From contig JAQBZH010000006.1 of assembly GCA_027622005.1 (NCBI GenBank), positions 1 through 64,000 of the forward strand: a stretch of DNA of 64,000 nucleotides. The letters are read 5' to 3'. Each line of letters begins with the position of its first letter. Position 1 is the stretch's first letter. The DNA comes from Bacteroidota bacterium. Lineage in GTDB: Bacteria > Bacteroidota > Rhodothermia > Rhodothermales > UBA10348. The position numbers were made by a program, and so were the translations under genes. The notes under the pieces were generated by a model. The model searched no databases. It saw only the letters and a list, made by a program, of their open reading frames with translations, and had not been told where the DNA came from. Of this stretch, positions 50,987 to 61,901 are shown piece by piece.

Positions 50987-52117
50987 ATGACCTACGACCT
51001 ACACATAATTCGACGCTTTATTACGGGGTACGTGCTGCTCCTGATCGGGTTGATCGTGTTCTTTGTGGTCTTGCATTATGTCGAATATATCGACGACTTT
51101 ATGGACCGTGGGGCTACCATGCGGGATGTATTTCTGATGTACTACCCTAACTACATCCCTGAGATCGTACGATTGATTTCACCGTTGGCCATATTTATGG
51201 CGGCCGTCTTTTTAACCGGACGACTTTCTCAAAAGTTAGAAATTGCTTCGCTACAATCTGCCGGCGTTTCTATTTATCGGTTACTCGTTCCTTTTCTCCT
51301 GGTTGGAGTTGTGGTCACTGGCTTTATGTTTTGGTTTAACGGCTGGATCGTTCCCGTAACCAATCAGGTGCGACTGAATTTCGAGCAGGACTACACCAAA
51401 GACGCTCTGGGGCAAGCAGAATTTGCCAATATTCACCGCCAGAACGCGCCTGGAAGCATTATTTCGGTCAGTTTCTATGAACGTAATTCAAAAACGGCAA
51501 CATCGGTAACCTTGCAAACCTTTAGCCCCGAGGGGGTGATGACTGAGCGGATTGATGCGGATCGCATGATGTGGATTGATTCAACTTCCTCTTGGCAAAT
51601 GATTGAACCCACCGTGCGCACATTCGATGAGAATGGAAATATGACTCAACGAGTATTCGCCCGAATCGACACGACACTATCCCTCCTACCGCGGGATTTC
51701 GCCCGAACACAGGGTGATGTGGATGCCATGTCCATTACAATGGCCAAAGACTACTTAGAATCGTTGGAAAGAACTGGAGCGAACAGGTTAGGAAGGCCGT
51801 TAGTTATGTACTACAGCAAGTATTCCTATCCGCTTTCGAATCTTATCCTAATTCTACTCGCCGTTCCATTAGCCTCTGTTCGTCGGCGCGGCGGACAAGC
51901 CATACAACTGGCCATTGGACTGGTTTTAGCCTTTATTTACCTGGCCTTGATGAAACTGATCGAACCGTTTGGCTATGCTGGTGAGCTTTCCCCAATCACG
52001 GCGGCCTGGGCGCCCCACATTATCTTCCTGTGTTTCGCCCTTTTTGTAATGCAACGAGTTAACAATTGGAAATGGATTCGTCCTGTAAAGGTCACGGATG
52101 CGATTTCCGCCCGCTAG
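50987..52117 (+). CDS. LptF/LptG family permease (YjgP/YjgQ)
   Basis: DLHIIRRFITGYVLLLIGLIVFFVVLHYVEYIDDFMDRGATMRDVFLMYYPNYIPEIVRLISPLAIFMAAVF; C-terminal TM bundle. Confidence 0.93.
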   Translation: MTYDLHIIRRFITGYVLLLIGLIVFFVVLHYVEYIDDFMDRGATMRDVFLMYYPNYIPEIVRLISPLAIFMAAVFLTGRLSQKLEIASLQSAGVSIYRLLVPFLLVGVVVTGFMFWFNGWIVPVTNQVRLNFEQDYTKDALGQAEFANIHRQNAPGSIISVSFYERNSKTATSVTLQTFSPEGVMTERIDADRMMWIDSTSSWQMIEPTVRTFDENGNMTQRVFARIDTTLSLLPRDFARTQGDVDAMSITMAKDYLESLERTGANRLGRPLVMYYSKYSYPLSNLILILLAVPLASVRRRGGQAIQLAIGLVLAFIYLALMKLIEPFGYAGELSPITAAWAPHIIFLCFALFVMQRVNNWKWIRPVKVTDAISAR

Positions 52118-52176
52118 GACCTAAGACTTAGCGCAGGTCAAATCTAGGCCACCCGCCCTTAATACCCCGTTCAGCT

Positions 52177-52503
52177 TTACGCTTCACCCCCAGGAATACC
52201 AAAATGTACGGTTGGGCCTTGGCCTGATGTTTCCATGATATCTCCGTGGGCCCGTTCAAACCGTTCAATGTTCTCTGCAAGAGCGCGCAATAGACGCTTC
52301 GCATGTTGCGGGGTCACGATCACGCGACTTTTAACCTTGGCCTTGGGTATCCCGGGCATCACCCGAATAAAATCCAGGATAAACTCTTCCGAAGAATGAG
52401 CCAACATCACCAAATTGGAATACGTGCCCTCAGCTATGTCCTCGCTCAATTCAATATTTAACTGAGGACCCGCTTGGCCTTTACCTTCATTATTGTCTTT
52501 CAT
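52177..52503 (-). CDS. DUF3467 domain-containing protein
   Basis: LNIELSEDIAEGTYSNLVMLAHSSEEFILDFIRVMPGIPKAKVKSRVIVTPQHAKRLLRALAENIERFE. Confidence 0.9.
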   Translation of the reverse strand: MKDNNEGKGQAGPQLNIELSEDIAEGTYSNLVMLAHSSEEFILDFIRVMPGIPKAKVKSRVIVTPQHAKRLLRALAENIERFERAHGDIMETSGQGPTVHFGIPGGEA

Positions 52504-52510
52504 AATCGTA

Positions 52511-53908
52511 TTAATATTTAGATTCTTTTTTCCCAGCCAGCGCTTCAATCAGATCACTTTTGGTGATGATTGAAAACGATCCAGATTCAGTTTTTACTAA
52601 AACCGCCCCAGGCGCTTCTTTCATCAAAGAAGTCAGTCCACCAAAGGGCGTATCCATATCCACAATTGGAAACGGCGGACCCATTGTCTCCGAAACGACA
52701 TGGCCTCTAGCTTGTGGATCCTCGATTAGTCTATTTAACACCACTGACTCTGTAATGCTGCCTATAACCGATCCATGATCAATGACAGGTAATTGAGAAA
52801 TTCCTTTTTGAACCATGCGGTCGATGGCAGTTTGTAACGTGTCACCCGGGGCGACAGATACAATATCAGAGTTGAGGTGAGCCGGCGTAACCACGTCTGC
52901 CGCACAGAGTTCGTGTTTTTCATCCAGAAACCCGTGGCTCCTCATCCAAGTGTCATTGTAGGTTTTGGAGAGGTATCGAAAACCGGTATCAGGAAGTAGA
53001 ATAACCACCACGTCCTCTGGTTTTAGGGTCTTCGCATTATCCTTTAGCCATTTCCTTGCACCTGAGACAGCCATACCACTCGTTTGGCCGACAAACAATC
53101 CTTCTTGCCTCGCCAAACGACGCGTCATAATCATGTTTTCCTTGTCGGTCGAACGGACATAGAAGTCGACCAAATCAAAATCCATGTTTAGAGCTAGAAT
53201 GTCTTCGCCAGCACCTTCCGTCAAATACGGGTAAATTTCGGCATGATCGAATTCACGAGTATGAAAATATTTGTGATAGACTGATCCAAAGGTATCGACC
53301 CCAACCACTTTGATGTCTGGATTCTGTTCTTTCAAATATTTAGAAGTCCCTGAAATGGTTCCACCCGTTCCTGCCGACGCGATGTAGTGGGTAACTCGTC
53401 CTTCTGTTTGCCGCCAAATCTCAGGGCCGGAGGTTTCGTAATGAGCCTTAGCATTGGCTGGATTATCGTATTGGTTTAAATACACCGAATTAGGTGTCTC
53501 CTCTGCAAGACGCCTAGAAACCGAATAATAGGACCGAGGATCTTCCGGAGCCACGTTTGTAGGGCAGATCAGAACTTCAGCGCCTAGCGCACGAAGCACA
53601 TCCGCCTTTTCCGGACTTTGTTTATCTGTGGTCGTAAAAATGCATTTGTAACCCTTGGTGATGGCTGCGAGAGCTAAACCGGTACCCGTATTTCCCGATG
53701 TACCTTCCACTATGGTCCCTCCCGGCTTCAATCGACCGTCCCTTTCAGCCGCCTCAATCATCGCAATGCCAATCCGGTCCTTTACGGAACCGCCTGGATT
53801 AAAAAATTCAACCTTGGCCAAAACGGTGCATGGAAAATCGGAAAACAGGGTGTTCAAGCGAACCAGCGGTGTATTTCCAACGGTCTCAAGAATTGAGTTA
53901 TACCACAT
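52511..53908 (-). CDS. Cystathionine beta-synthase-like (PLP synthase domain plus CBS pair)
   Basis: SILETVGNTPLVRLN, FFNPGGSVKDRIGIAMIEAAERDG, IVEGTSGNTGTGLALAA, C-terminal CBS domains (DTLQTAIDRMVQKGISQLPVID). Confidence 0.93.
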   Translation of the reverse strand: MWYNSILETVGNTPLVRLNTLFSDFPCTVLAKVEFFNPGGSVKDRIGIAMIEAAERDGRLKPGGTIVEGTSGNTGTGLALAAITKGYKCIFTTTDKQSPEKADVLRALGAEVLICPTNVAPEDPRSYYSVSRRLAEETPNSVYLNQYDNPANAKAHYETSGPEIWRQTEGRVTHYIASAGTGGTISGTSKYLKEQNPDIKVVGVDTFGSVYHKYFHTREFDHAEIYPYLTEGAGEDILALNMDFDLVDFYVRSTDKENMIMTRRLARQEGLFVGQTSGMAVSGARKWLKDNAKTLKPEDVVVILLPDTGFRYLSKTYNDTWMRSHGFLDEKHELCAADVVTPAHLNSDIVSVAPGDTLQTAIDRMVQKGISQLPVIDHGSVIGSITESVVLNRLIEDPQARGHVVSETMGPPFPIVDMDTPFGGLTSLMKEAPGAVLVKTESGSFSIITKSDLIEALAGKKESKY

Positions 53909-54087
53909 AAGTCGAAGTTGCTTGAAGACAAGCATTAAAACATTGCAAGGGACGCGGGCAGAGAGAGAAAGACTATTTTGCTATATTCATCCTCAAGGGT
54001 AAGGTACGATTTAACCTGACCCAACGCTTATTCGTCCCAAGAGAAGCGCGTGAAAATCGTATTACTCTCGGACCATAAATTACGTAA

Positions 54088-55524
54088 ATGTCAGATTATT
54101 CTTCTCCTGCTGGGATGATAGAGCCTGAGCTGCTCGTGGCCACTTGCGCTGCGGATGGGTCCGTCCTGTCACGCAATAGCGCGTGGCTGGGTCTTCTTGG
54201 ATCCTCGCCAGATATTTGGTTCAATTTACCCATGGATGACGCCGAGATTGCCCGTCAAAATTTGAAGGAGGCGTCGCACGGTTCTCTCGTGACACACGCT
54301 CTGTTTATGGTAAATAGAGCTGACCGCGATATTCCGATCCCCGTTCTATTGCACTTCATCCCAGTTCAAGATAGCCACCCCACGGGTGCCTGTTCGGTCG
54401 CGATTTCGGGGGAAATACTATCCGAGCCCTCTACCTGGACTGAAAGCCAAACGCATCGTCACCGGATGGAAACTCTTGGCCGAATGACCATGGGAATGAC
54501 ACATGATTTCAACAATATGTTGAGCGGAATCTTGGGTCACATCGAATTGTGGAAGATTGAAGGTTCAGCCAACGCCGAGCTGCATTTAGGCACTATCGAA
54601 AAGGCAGCGCGGGACGGAGCAGAGCTGATCTCTAAGGTCCAGCGCTACATTCGACAAGAGGTACGAACTGCGTTTGAGCCTATCGATTTGACCGCTCTCG
54701 TTTCAGAATGCATCTCTTTCACCAAACCATACTGGTATAACGAACCGAGGCGCCATGGCATCGATATTTCGGTCACGTCCTCTTTGGTTGAACTCCCTCT
54801 CATTGACGGCTCCGCATCCGAGTTACGGGACGTTTTGGTCAATTTGATTTTAAATGCGGTTCATGCGATGCCTTCAGGGGGCCAAGTGGTTTTTAGCGGT
54901 AAGTCGGACGGACAGTTCGTCGAAATTGTCGTTTTAGATAATGGGACCGGTATGTCCAAAGAGGTCCAAAAACAGATATTTGAGCCCCTGTTTACCACAA
55001 AAGGCGACCGTGGAACAGGCATGGGATTGGCAGTTGCTGCAGGAATCCTCAGGGAGCACGGCGGCTCCATTTCGGTTAGTTCCACGTTGGGTGTGGGATC
55101 CGTTTTTACACTCCAATTACCCATCAATATTTTCATTTCTGCTCGGGGTTCGCAGCCTGCGCCGCTATCTTCTTCGAACACTTCGCGCAGGATCTTGGTT
55201 GTGGATGATGAGGATATGGTCCGGGGCATCATCAGTAAGTTGCTGTCGATTAGAGGGCACCAAGTAATTGAGGCTTCTTCTGGACCAGAGGCAATTGCTA
55301 AGTTTGACCCTGGATTGTTCGATTTCGTGATAACGGATCAAGGAATGCCGGAAATGAGCGGCCGCGAGCTGGCCTATCAAATCCGAAAGGTGGATTCCGC
55401 CATACCCATCATCTTATTGACTGGAGATACTGAAATCCGCGTCGATGGTGGGGCCATCAATCGTGTTATGACAAAACCGTTTAAAATTGATGAGCTTGAA
55501 GCACTCATGTCGGAGCTTTCTTAG
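54088..55524 (+). CDS. Soluble hybrid sensor histidine kinase/response regulator
   Basis: PAS-like N-terminus; H-box MTHDFNNMLSGILGH; HATPase motifs VNLILNAVHAMPSGG, DNGTGM, GTGMGLAVAAGI; C-terminal REC ILVVDDEDMVR...VITDQGMPEMSG...LLTG...TKPF; no TM helix. Confidence 0.93.
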   Translation: MSDYSSPAGMIEPELLVATCAADGSVLSRNSAWLGLLGSSPDIWFNLPMDDAEIARQNLKEASHGSLVTHALFMVNRADRDIPIPVLLHFIPVQDSHPTGACSVAISGEILSEPSTWTESQTHRHRMETLGRMTMGMTHDFNNMLSGILGHIELWKIEGSANAELHLGTIEKAARDGAELISKVQRYIRQEVRTAFEPIDLTALVSECISFTKPYWYNEPRRHGIDISVTSSLVELPLIDGSASELRDVLVNLILNAVHAMPSGGQVVFSGKSDGQFVEIVVLDNGTGMSKEVQKQIFEPLFTTKGDRGTGMGLAVAAGILREHGGSISVSSTLGVGSVFTLQLPINIFISARGSQPAPLSSSNTSRRILVVDDEDMVRGIISKLLSIRGHQVIEASSGPEAIAKFDPGLFDFVITDQGMPEMSGRELAYQIRKVDSAIPIILLTGDTEIRVDGGAINRVMTKPFKIDELEALMSELS

Positions 55525-55625
55525 CGGATCATCCTCGTTACCGACAAGTTGTCACAAGAACACGTTTGGCTTGGTTTTTGAAATCGAAATGGCTTGATCA
55601 AAAACCCGATCTCAAATCAAAATAC

Positions 55626-58130
55626 ATGCTTCAGGAATTAGAGTTTTTATCAGACGACGACTTAGAACAGAGTATTCCGCTTCCAACGGCCGACGAAGAA
55701 AAAGAAATGAGCCTATCCGACGTTCCGGATACGCTTCCCATTTTAACGCTTCGTAACACGGTTCTTTTTCCGGGAGTTGTGCTCCCTATTACGGTTGGAC
55801 GTGATACGTCTTTGAAGCTGGTTAAGGATTCTTTTGGTGATGATAGATTGATCGGCGTCGTGGCTCAAAAAAGCTCAGAGACCGAAAATCCGTCTCCTTC
55901 CGATTTGTACGAGTTCGGGACGGTTGCCAGCATTTTGAAGTTGATCAAAATGCCAGACGGAAGCAAATCGATTGTAATTCAAGGAAAGCGGCGATTTAGA
56001 ATTACGGAGTTCGTCAAAGAAGTCCCCTATTTTACCGCCCGCGTTCAAGCAGTGGTCGAAGACCTAGCTGGTGCTAACATCGAAGTTCAAGCCCGCATGC
56101 GCTCGATCAAAGAGTTGGCGATTCAAATTGTCAATTTATCGCCGAATTTGCCGAGCGAAGCCGCTTACGCAATTCAAAACATAGATTCTCCGACCTTTCT
56201 CATTCATTTTATCGCCTCCAATCTTCAAATTGAGGTCGCTGAGAAGCAGCAGTTGCTCGAAACATTGCCGTTGATCGAGCGAGCTGAACTGGTCATGAAT
56301 CACCTCAACCAAGAGCTTCAAGTCCTTCAGCTATCCGAGGAAATCCGGTCGAGAGTCAAGACTGATGTCGATCAACAACAGCGCGAATACCTTCTTAGAC
56401 AACAACTTAAGGCAATTCAGGAAGAATTGGGCGAAAGTGAAAGTGGAGCCAATGACGTTCGCGACCTCCGAACTCGTGCAGATAAAAAGTTGCTCCCAGA
56501 GCACGTCCGAATTGCTTTAAATAAGGAACTTGAAAAGTTATCCAGATCGAACTCGGCCTCCCCTGATTACGCGGTCACACGAAATTATGTCGACTGGATT
56601 TTGGAGACTCCCTGGCTCGATTACTCGAAGGACAAGTTGGACATCGGGAAGGCTGGCAAAATTCTGAATGAAGACCACTATGGTTTGGAAACCGTCAAAC
56701 AGCGTATTCTGGAATATCTGGCGGTTTTGAAACTGAAGGGCGATATGAAGGCCCCCATTCTTTGTTTTCATGGACCGCCGGGCGTGGGAAAAACCAGCCT
56801 TGGGAAAAGCATTGCACGCACTCTCAGTCGAGAGTTTGTGCGCATGTCACTCGGCGGGGTTCGGGATGAAGCCGAAATCCGAGGACACCGAAGGACGTAC
56901 GTAGGAGCGATGCCCGGGCGCATTATCCAGGGCATGAAAAAGGCTGGCACGGCCAATCCGGTTTTTATGCTCGACGAGGTTGACAAATTAGGATCAGATT
57001 TTAGAGGAGATCCATCGTCAGCGCTATTGGAAGTGCTCGACCCTGAACAAAATATTGCTTTCAACGACCATTATTTGGAAGTTGACTATGACTTATCCAA
57101 CGTCCTTTTCATAGCTACGGCCAATTACCTGGATCAAATTCCTCCGCCGCTTCGAGATCGAATGGAGATGATTGAAATCAATGGGTATACCCAGGAAGAA
57201 AAGCTGGCCATTGCCAAAAAATACCTGGTTCCGCGTCAAATCGAGCGAAATGGCTTAAAGAAGGGGCAGCTAACGCTTTCGAATGCTTCGTTGAAGCTCG
57301 TAATCGATGGTTACACACGGGAATCGGGCGTGCGTCAGTTAGAGCGCACTATTGGATCCATTGCTCGAGGTGTGGCTAAGCGGGTAGCAATGGGTGAAAT
57401 CGAATCAACCAAAGTAGAGGCGTCTGACGTAGAAACGTACCTCAAATCCAGGCGATTCTATTCAGATGCTGCCGAGCGTACGGAAGTCCCAGGCGTTGCA
57501 ACGGGACTGGCTTGGACACCGGTGGGCGGCGATATCCTTTTTATTGAAATCTCAGCGTCGCGAGGTTCCGGCCGAATGATTTTGACGGGCCAGTTGGGCG
57601 AAGTCATGAAGGAATCAGCTCAAGCGGCTTTATCCTACGTCAAGGCAAACGCCATTGACTGGGGAATCCCTCACGACGCGTTTAAATATTGGGATTTACA
57701 CGTGCACGTTCCAGCAGGAGCCGTTCCGAAAGATGGTCCCTCCGCGGGTGTCGCCATGTTGACGGCACTGGTCTCGATTTATACGCAACGTTGCGTTATG
57801 CATAATGTGGCTATGACGGGAGAGATAACTCTCAGGGGCCTCGTCCTACCGGTAGGTGGGATTAAAGAAAAGGTATTGGCGGCCAAGCGGGCAGGAATTA
57901 AATCAGTCATTCTGCCGGAGAAGAATAGGAAAGACGTCGAAGAAATCAAGGCTTCATCGCTAAAAGGGCTTCGTATCACCTATATCAAACGAATGGAAGA
58001 AGTGATTGAGCTGGCTTTGCAGTCAAAAGCACTTCATAATCCGACGAAATACTTTTCGGTGCCAGACGGTGAGAAGAATGGAGCTGTAAAAAGCTCAAAT
58101 GGCGTCCAGACCGTCGAAATTCTCGCTTAA
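55626..58130 (+). CDS. lon: Endopeptidase La (Lon protease)
   Basis: [40 protein letters not shown], catalytic [35 protein letters not shown] opens with TTG at 55566; ATG 55626 equally plausible. Confidence 0.97.
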   Translation: MLQELEFLSDDDLEQSIPLPTADEEKEMSLSDVPDTLPILTLRNTVLFPGVVLPITVGRDTSLKLVKDSFGDDRLIGVVAQKSSETENPSPSDLYEFGTVASILKLIKMPDGSKSIVIQGKRRFRITEFVKEVPYFTARVQAVVEDLAGANIEVQARMRSIKELAIQIVNLSPNLPSEAAYAIQNIDSPTFLIHFIASNLQIEVAEKQQLLETLPLIERAELVMNHLNQELQVLQLSEEIRSRVKTDVDQQQREYLLRQQLKAIQEELGESESGANDVRDLRTRADKKLLPEHVRIALNKELEKLSRSNSASPDYAVTRNYVDWILETPWLDYSKDKLDIGKAGKILNEDHYGLETVKQRILEYLAVLKLKGDMKAPILCFHGPPGVGKTSLGKSIARTLSREFVRMSLGGVRDEAEIRGHRRTYVGAMPGRIIQGMKKAGTANPVFMLDEVDKLGSDFRGDPSSALLEVLDPEQNIAFNDHYLEVDYDLSNVLFIATANYLDQIPPPLRDRMEMIEINGYTQEEKLAIAKKYLVPRQIERNGLKKGQLTLSNASLKLVIDGYTRESGVRQLERTIGSIARGVAKRVAMGEIESTKVEASDVETYLKSRRFYSDAAERTEVPGVATGLAWTPVGGDILFIEISASRGSGRMILTGQLGEVMKESAQAALSYVKANAIDWGIPHDAFKYWDLHVHVPAGAVPKDGPSAGVAMLTALVSIYTQRCVMHNVAMTGEITLRGLVLPVGGIKEKVLAAKRAGIKSVILPEKNRKDVEEIKASSLKGLRITYIKRMEEVIELALQSKALHNPTKYFSVPDGEKNGAVKSSNGVQTVEILA

Positions 58131-58411
58131 TCTTTCGTTTCGTCTAAAATTACAGCGTCTTTCAAGTCGGTTAGCACGGGTGGCGCGGGTGGCTTGGACG
58201 GCACGGGTGGCTTGGACACCCCTTCGTTTAGTCCAAGCTGAAATGCTTTTTCCGCTTCATCCCAAACGGATTGCAGAGTGGAAAAAGTAAAGTCTATGAT
58301 GCGCTCTGCCACTTTATATGCGGTTCCCGCAATAAAAACGGCTTTCCCCGCTGCGTTTAGACTGTCGTATTCGACTACCTGTTTTGACTCAGGGTCTGAC
58401 TCATTTTTCAT
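58127..58411 (-). CDS. Small hypothetical protein with Pro-rich repeat tail
   Basis: 11-bp overlap with the upstream paralogous ORF; helical YDSLNAAGKAVFIAGTAYKVAERIIDFTFSTLQSVWDEAEKAF. Confidence 0.6.
   Translation of the reverse strand: MKNESDPESKQVVEYDSLNAAGKAVFIAGTAYKVAERIIDFTFSTLQSVWDEAEKAFQLGLNEGVSKPPVPSKPPAPPVLTDLKDAVILDETKD
58174..58217. repeat. Short 18-bp tandem repeat within the small ORF
   Basis: ggcgcgggtggcttggac (58182-58199) and ggcacgggtggcttggac (58200-58217), preceded by gcacgggt; encodes SKPPVPSKPPAP on the minus strand. Confidence 0.8.
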
Positions 58412-58775
58412 CCGACGGGGAGGCTTTCTTTACAGTTTTCTTGGCTGCACTTTTCTTGGTCTTCGTTTTGGCCGACCCGGCTGATTTTTGAGCCTCTTTG
58501 GAAGACGCTTGTTTGGAACTAGCATCGTCAGAAGACGCTTCTCCGTTCTTCTCTGACGAATCTTTCGCTTTCTTCTTTTTGATCTCTTCTTTTGCCGATG
58601 TAAAGGCGTCGTTCATGGCACCCGACAACGTTTCAACAGCTTCCTGAACAGAATCGATCACTGCCTTTGCGGTTGATTCCAATAGAAAAAACGCTTTTTC
58701 CTCTATTTTCAGATCATCGAATGCTTCTCTGGTTGAGGAATACTCTTTGCTACGATTTTTTTTGTCTTCGGTCAT
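58401..58775 (-). CDS. Small helical protein with Lys/Ala/Ser-rich tail
   Basis: ATG at 58775; helical YSSTREAFDDLKIEEKAFFLLESTAKAVIDSVQEAVETLSGAMNDAF then KTKTKKSAAKKTVKKASPSDEK. Confidence 0.7.
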   Translation of the reverse strand: MTEDKKNRSKEYSSTREAFDDLKIEEKAFFLLESTAKAVIDSVQEAVETLSGAMNDAFTSAKEEIKKKKAKDSSEKNGEASSDDASSKQASSKEAQKSAGSAKTKTKKSAAKKTVKKASPSDEK

Positions 58776-58897
58776 GGTAATACTCGATTTCAGTAAGGCT
58801 GTTGAAAGCTTGTTAAACGAATCGGTCAGGGGGTTGTTGCGATCTGGCTCAAGACGGATCAACAATTGGACGATGACGGTTTAAATTAAAAAAGGAG

Positions 58898-58925
58898 CGG
58901 GGCGGCCCGAATGGGCCGCCCCGCC
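58898..58925 (-). terminator. Rho-independent terminator downstream of ppdK
   Basis: Perfect 12-bp stem GCGGGGCGGCCC-GAAT-GGGCCGCCCCGC; minus-strand T-run (revcomp of ttaaaaaagga). Confidence 0.85.
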
Positions 58926-58952
58926 TTTCCAATACTTCTTCGACTTCTCAGC

Positions 58953-61589
58953 CTACTTGCGCTGAGCCAAATAGGCCTGTGCCGCCGCAAGCCTAGCTAT
59001 CGGAACCCGGAAGGGCGAGCACGAGACGTAGTCCATTCCGACTTCCGAACAAAAGTGAACCGATCGAGGATCGCCACCATGCTCACCACAAATACCAACT
59101 TTTAGGTCTGGTTTTGTCGAGCGTCCACGTTCCGTTCCGATCCGGACCAGCTGACCTACACCAGCAATATCCAGAGACTGAAACGGGTCGTCAACCAGTA
59201 TCTTTCGATCGACATATTCTGGCAAGAACGTGCCGGCGTCATCTCTACTATAGCCAAACGTCATTTGGGTTAAGTCGTTGGTGCCGAAAGAGAAAAACTC
59301 AGCCTCCTTCGCAATAACATCCGCGATGAGGCACGCTCTTGGAATCTCAATCATGGTTCCAACGAGATAGTCCACCCGCGCTCCTTTTTCCTTGAAAACG
59401 GTTTCGGCGGTCTCGCGAATGATGGCTTTTTGGTTAACAAACTCCTCGACTGTCCCAATGAGAGGCACCATAATTTCAGGATACACCTCGACGCCTTTTT
59501 GCGACAATTCGACTGCGGCTTCAATGATGGCCCGGGTTTGCATTTCCGTGATTTCCGGATAGGTAATCCCCAAGCGGCACCCACGATGTCCCAACATCGG
59601 ATTGAATTCAGCCAGCGAGTTTACTTTGGCTTCAACGACTTCGTACGACACGCCCATCTTGGTGGCCATGTCTTGTTTGTCTTCTTTGCTGTGAGGTAGA
59701 AATTCGTGCAGTGGCGGATCGAGTAAACGAATCGTTACGGGTTTTCCAGCCATGGCATCAAAAATGCCCATGAAATCGGCCTTTTGAAACGGAAGTAGCT
59801 TGGCAAGGGCCTTAACCCGCGAATCCTTGTCTTTTGCCAAAATCATTTCCCGAACTTGGTCGATGCGTTCGCCTTCGAAAAACATATGCTCCGTTCGGCA
59901 AAGGCCAATTCCTTCAGCACCAAACTCAATCGCTTTTCTAGAGTCAGCAGGAGTGTCAGCATTGGTCCGAACTCCCATCACTCTAAAGGTGTCAACCCAG
60001 CTCATGAACTGGGCAAACTCACCTGTCAGCTCGGGATCAACTAAGTCTTGGGGGCCCACAATTACTTCACCTGTGGAGCCATTAAGCGAGATCCAATCCC
60101 CTTCTTTCACTACAACAGTGCCGTTGGTGAAGGTTTTGGAGGCGTAATTGATCACGACAGCACTACACCCAGCGACGCAGGGTTTACCCCATCCACGCGC
60201 CACAACGGCTGCGTGCGAGGTCATTCCACCGCGGGAAGTCAAAATACCCTGAGCAGCGTCCATGCCGCCGACATCCTCTGGACTTGTTTCAACACGAACC
60301 AAGATGACTTTTTTGCCGGCTGCAAAGGATTCTTCTGCGTGTTCGGCGGAAAAAACGACTTGGCCAACAGCTGCTCCTGGAGAAGCGGGAAGTCCTTTTG
60401 CGATGACATCCTTGCGGTAGCTATCTACGTCTTTAAACCGAGGGTGAAGTAACTGATCAAGGTGACCCGGTTCAACCAGATCCCGAACGGCTGTTTCAAT
60501 ATTAACCATCCCTTCTTCAACCAAATCAACCGCAATTTTGACTGCAGCTGCACCGGTTCGCTTTCCATTTCGAGTCTGAAGAATAAATAAGTTGCCTTCT
60601 TGAACGGTGAATTCGATGTCCTGCATATTGCGATAATGACGCTCAAGCGTCTGGGTCACCTTAACTAAACGCTCATAAGCCGGTGGAAACTCTGATGCCA
60701 TTTGAGAAATGTCTTCCGGTGTCCGAATACCAGCCACCACATCTTCACCCTGTGCGTTTACCAAAAACTCTCCGTAAAGCTTGTTCTCCCCGGTGGAAGG
60801 GTTCCGGGTGAATAGGACACCGGTACCACTATCGGATCCCATGTTGCCGTATACCATGGCTTGAACATTCACCGCCGTACCAATCAATCCGGTAATTTTG
60901 TTGATGGTTCGGTATTTTATGGCCCGATCTCCATCCCAAGAGCCAAATACGGCATTGACCGAAAGCTTCAATTGCTCAAATGGGTCGGATGGGAAGTCAA
61001 AGCCAGCATGTTTCTTAAAAATGGCTTTGTAGCGACGAACGAGCTCCTTCAGATCGTCACCAGACAAGTCTACGTCGTTTTTGACTCCTTTTTCTACTTT
61101 AAGGGCTTCAATTGCTTCCTCAAAATGCTCGTGATGTACACCCATAACGACGTCACCAAACATATCGATGAACCGGCGATAGGCGTCGTAGGCAAAGCGT
61201 GGATTACCCGTTTTCGAGGCCAGGCCTTCGACGGCAGCATCGTTAAGGCCCAAATTCAGAACCGTATCCATCATTCCGGGCATGGAAGCAGCCGCACCGC
61301 TTCGCACTGATACCAAGAGAGGATTCGAAGCATCACCAAAACCAGCCCCGATTTGGCCGGCTACAAACGCAATACCATCCCGGACTTGATCCTCCAGACC
61401 TTCGGGCCACTGTCCTGCATGTTCACTATAAAATTTACAGTTGTCCGTGCTAATCGTGAATCCGGGAGGGACGGGTAATCCGATTGCACACATTTCTGCC
61501 AGGTTAGCTCCCTTGCCCCCGAGATGGGCTTTCATGGTCTTATTGCCGTCAGCAACGCCGTCGCCAAATTTAAAAACCAACTTGTTCAT
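58953..61589 (-). CDS. ppdK: Pyruvate, phosphate dikinase
   Basis: [110 protein letters not shown]. Confidence 0.97.
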   Translation of the reverse strand: MNKLVFKFGDGVADGNKTMKAHLGGKGANLAEMCAIGLPVPPGFTISTDNCKFYSEHAGQWPEGLEDQVRDGIAFVAGQIGAGFGDASNPLLVSVRSGAAASMPGMMDTVLNLGLNDAAVEGLASKTGNPRFAYDAYRRFIDMFGDVVMGVHHEHFEEAIEALKVEKGVKNDVDLSGDDLKELVRRYKAIFKKHAGFDFPSDPFEQLKLSVNAVFGSWDGDRAIKYRTINKITGLIGTAVNVQAMVYGNMGSDSGTGVLFTRNPSTGENKLYGEFLVNAQGEDVVAGIRTPEDISQMASEFPPAYERLVKVTQTLERHYRNMQDIEFTVQEGNLFILQTRNGKRTGAAAVKIAVDLVEEGMVNIETAVRDLVEPGHLDQLLHPRFKDVDSYRKDVIAKGLPASPGAAVGQVVFSAEHAEESFAAGKKVILVRVETSPEDVGGMDAAQGILTSRGGMTSHAAVVARGWGKPCVAGCSAVVINYASKTFTNGTVVVKEGDWISLNGSTGEVIVGPQDLVDPELTGEFAQFMSWVDTFRVMGVRTNADTPADSRKAIEFGAEGIGLCRTEHMFFEGERIDQVREMILAKDKDSRVKALAKLLPFQKADFMGIFDAMAGKPVTIRLLDPPLHEFLPHSKEDKQDMATKMGVSYEVVEAKVNSLAEFNPMLGHRGCRLGITYPEITEMQTRAIIEAAVELSQKGVEVYPEIMVPLIGTVEEFVNQKAIIRETAETVFKEKGARVDYLVGTMIEIPRACLIADVIAKEAEFFSFGTNDLTQMTFGYSRDDAGTFLPEYVDRKILVDDPFQSLDIAGVGQLVRIGTERGRSTKPDLKVGICGEHGGDPRSVHFCSEVGMDYVSCSPFRVPIARLAAAQAYLAQRK

Positions 61590-61901
61590 AGTGTTCGTCT
61601 AAATAAGATAAAATTTGTTAAGAGATCCGTCGCATTCATAACCCGCCCTCGCCCAGCCTAGAGCTCTCTTAATTCAGCCACAAAAGGGTGTTTAAATCCT
61701 TTACGGCTAGTTTAAATTAAGCGCGAATCCTAGTAAAGATACATTTTTTAAGGGTGACCAATACGAATTGAAGATCTAAGAAATCATTAAACAGTTACCA
61801 CCCAGTCTGCAGAATCGTCGGAACGCAAACGAATACCGAGCGTGAGAGGGTCACTAAATTATTTGCCTTAACGCTCCTTTGAGCCCTCTCCTGTTAGATA
61901 C

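Noticed and set aside
59430-61310. Multiple plus-strand ORFs of 62-149 aa inside ppdK
   Set aside because: Shadow ORFs of a highly conserved enzyme on the other strand
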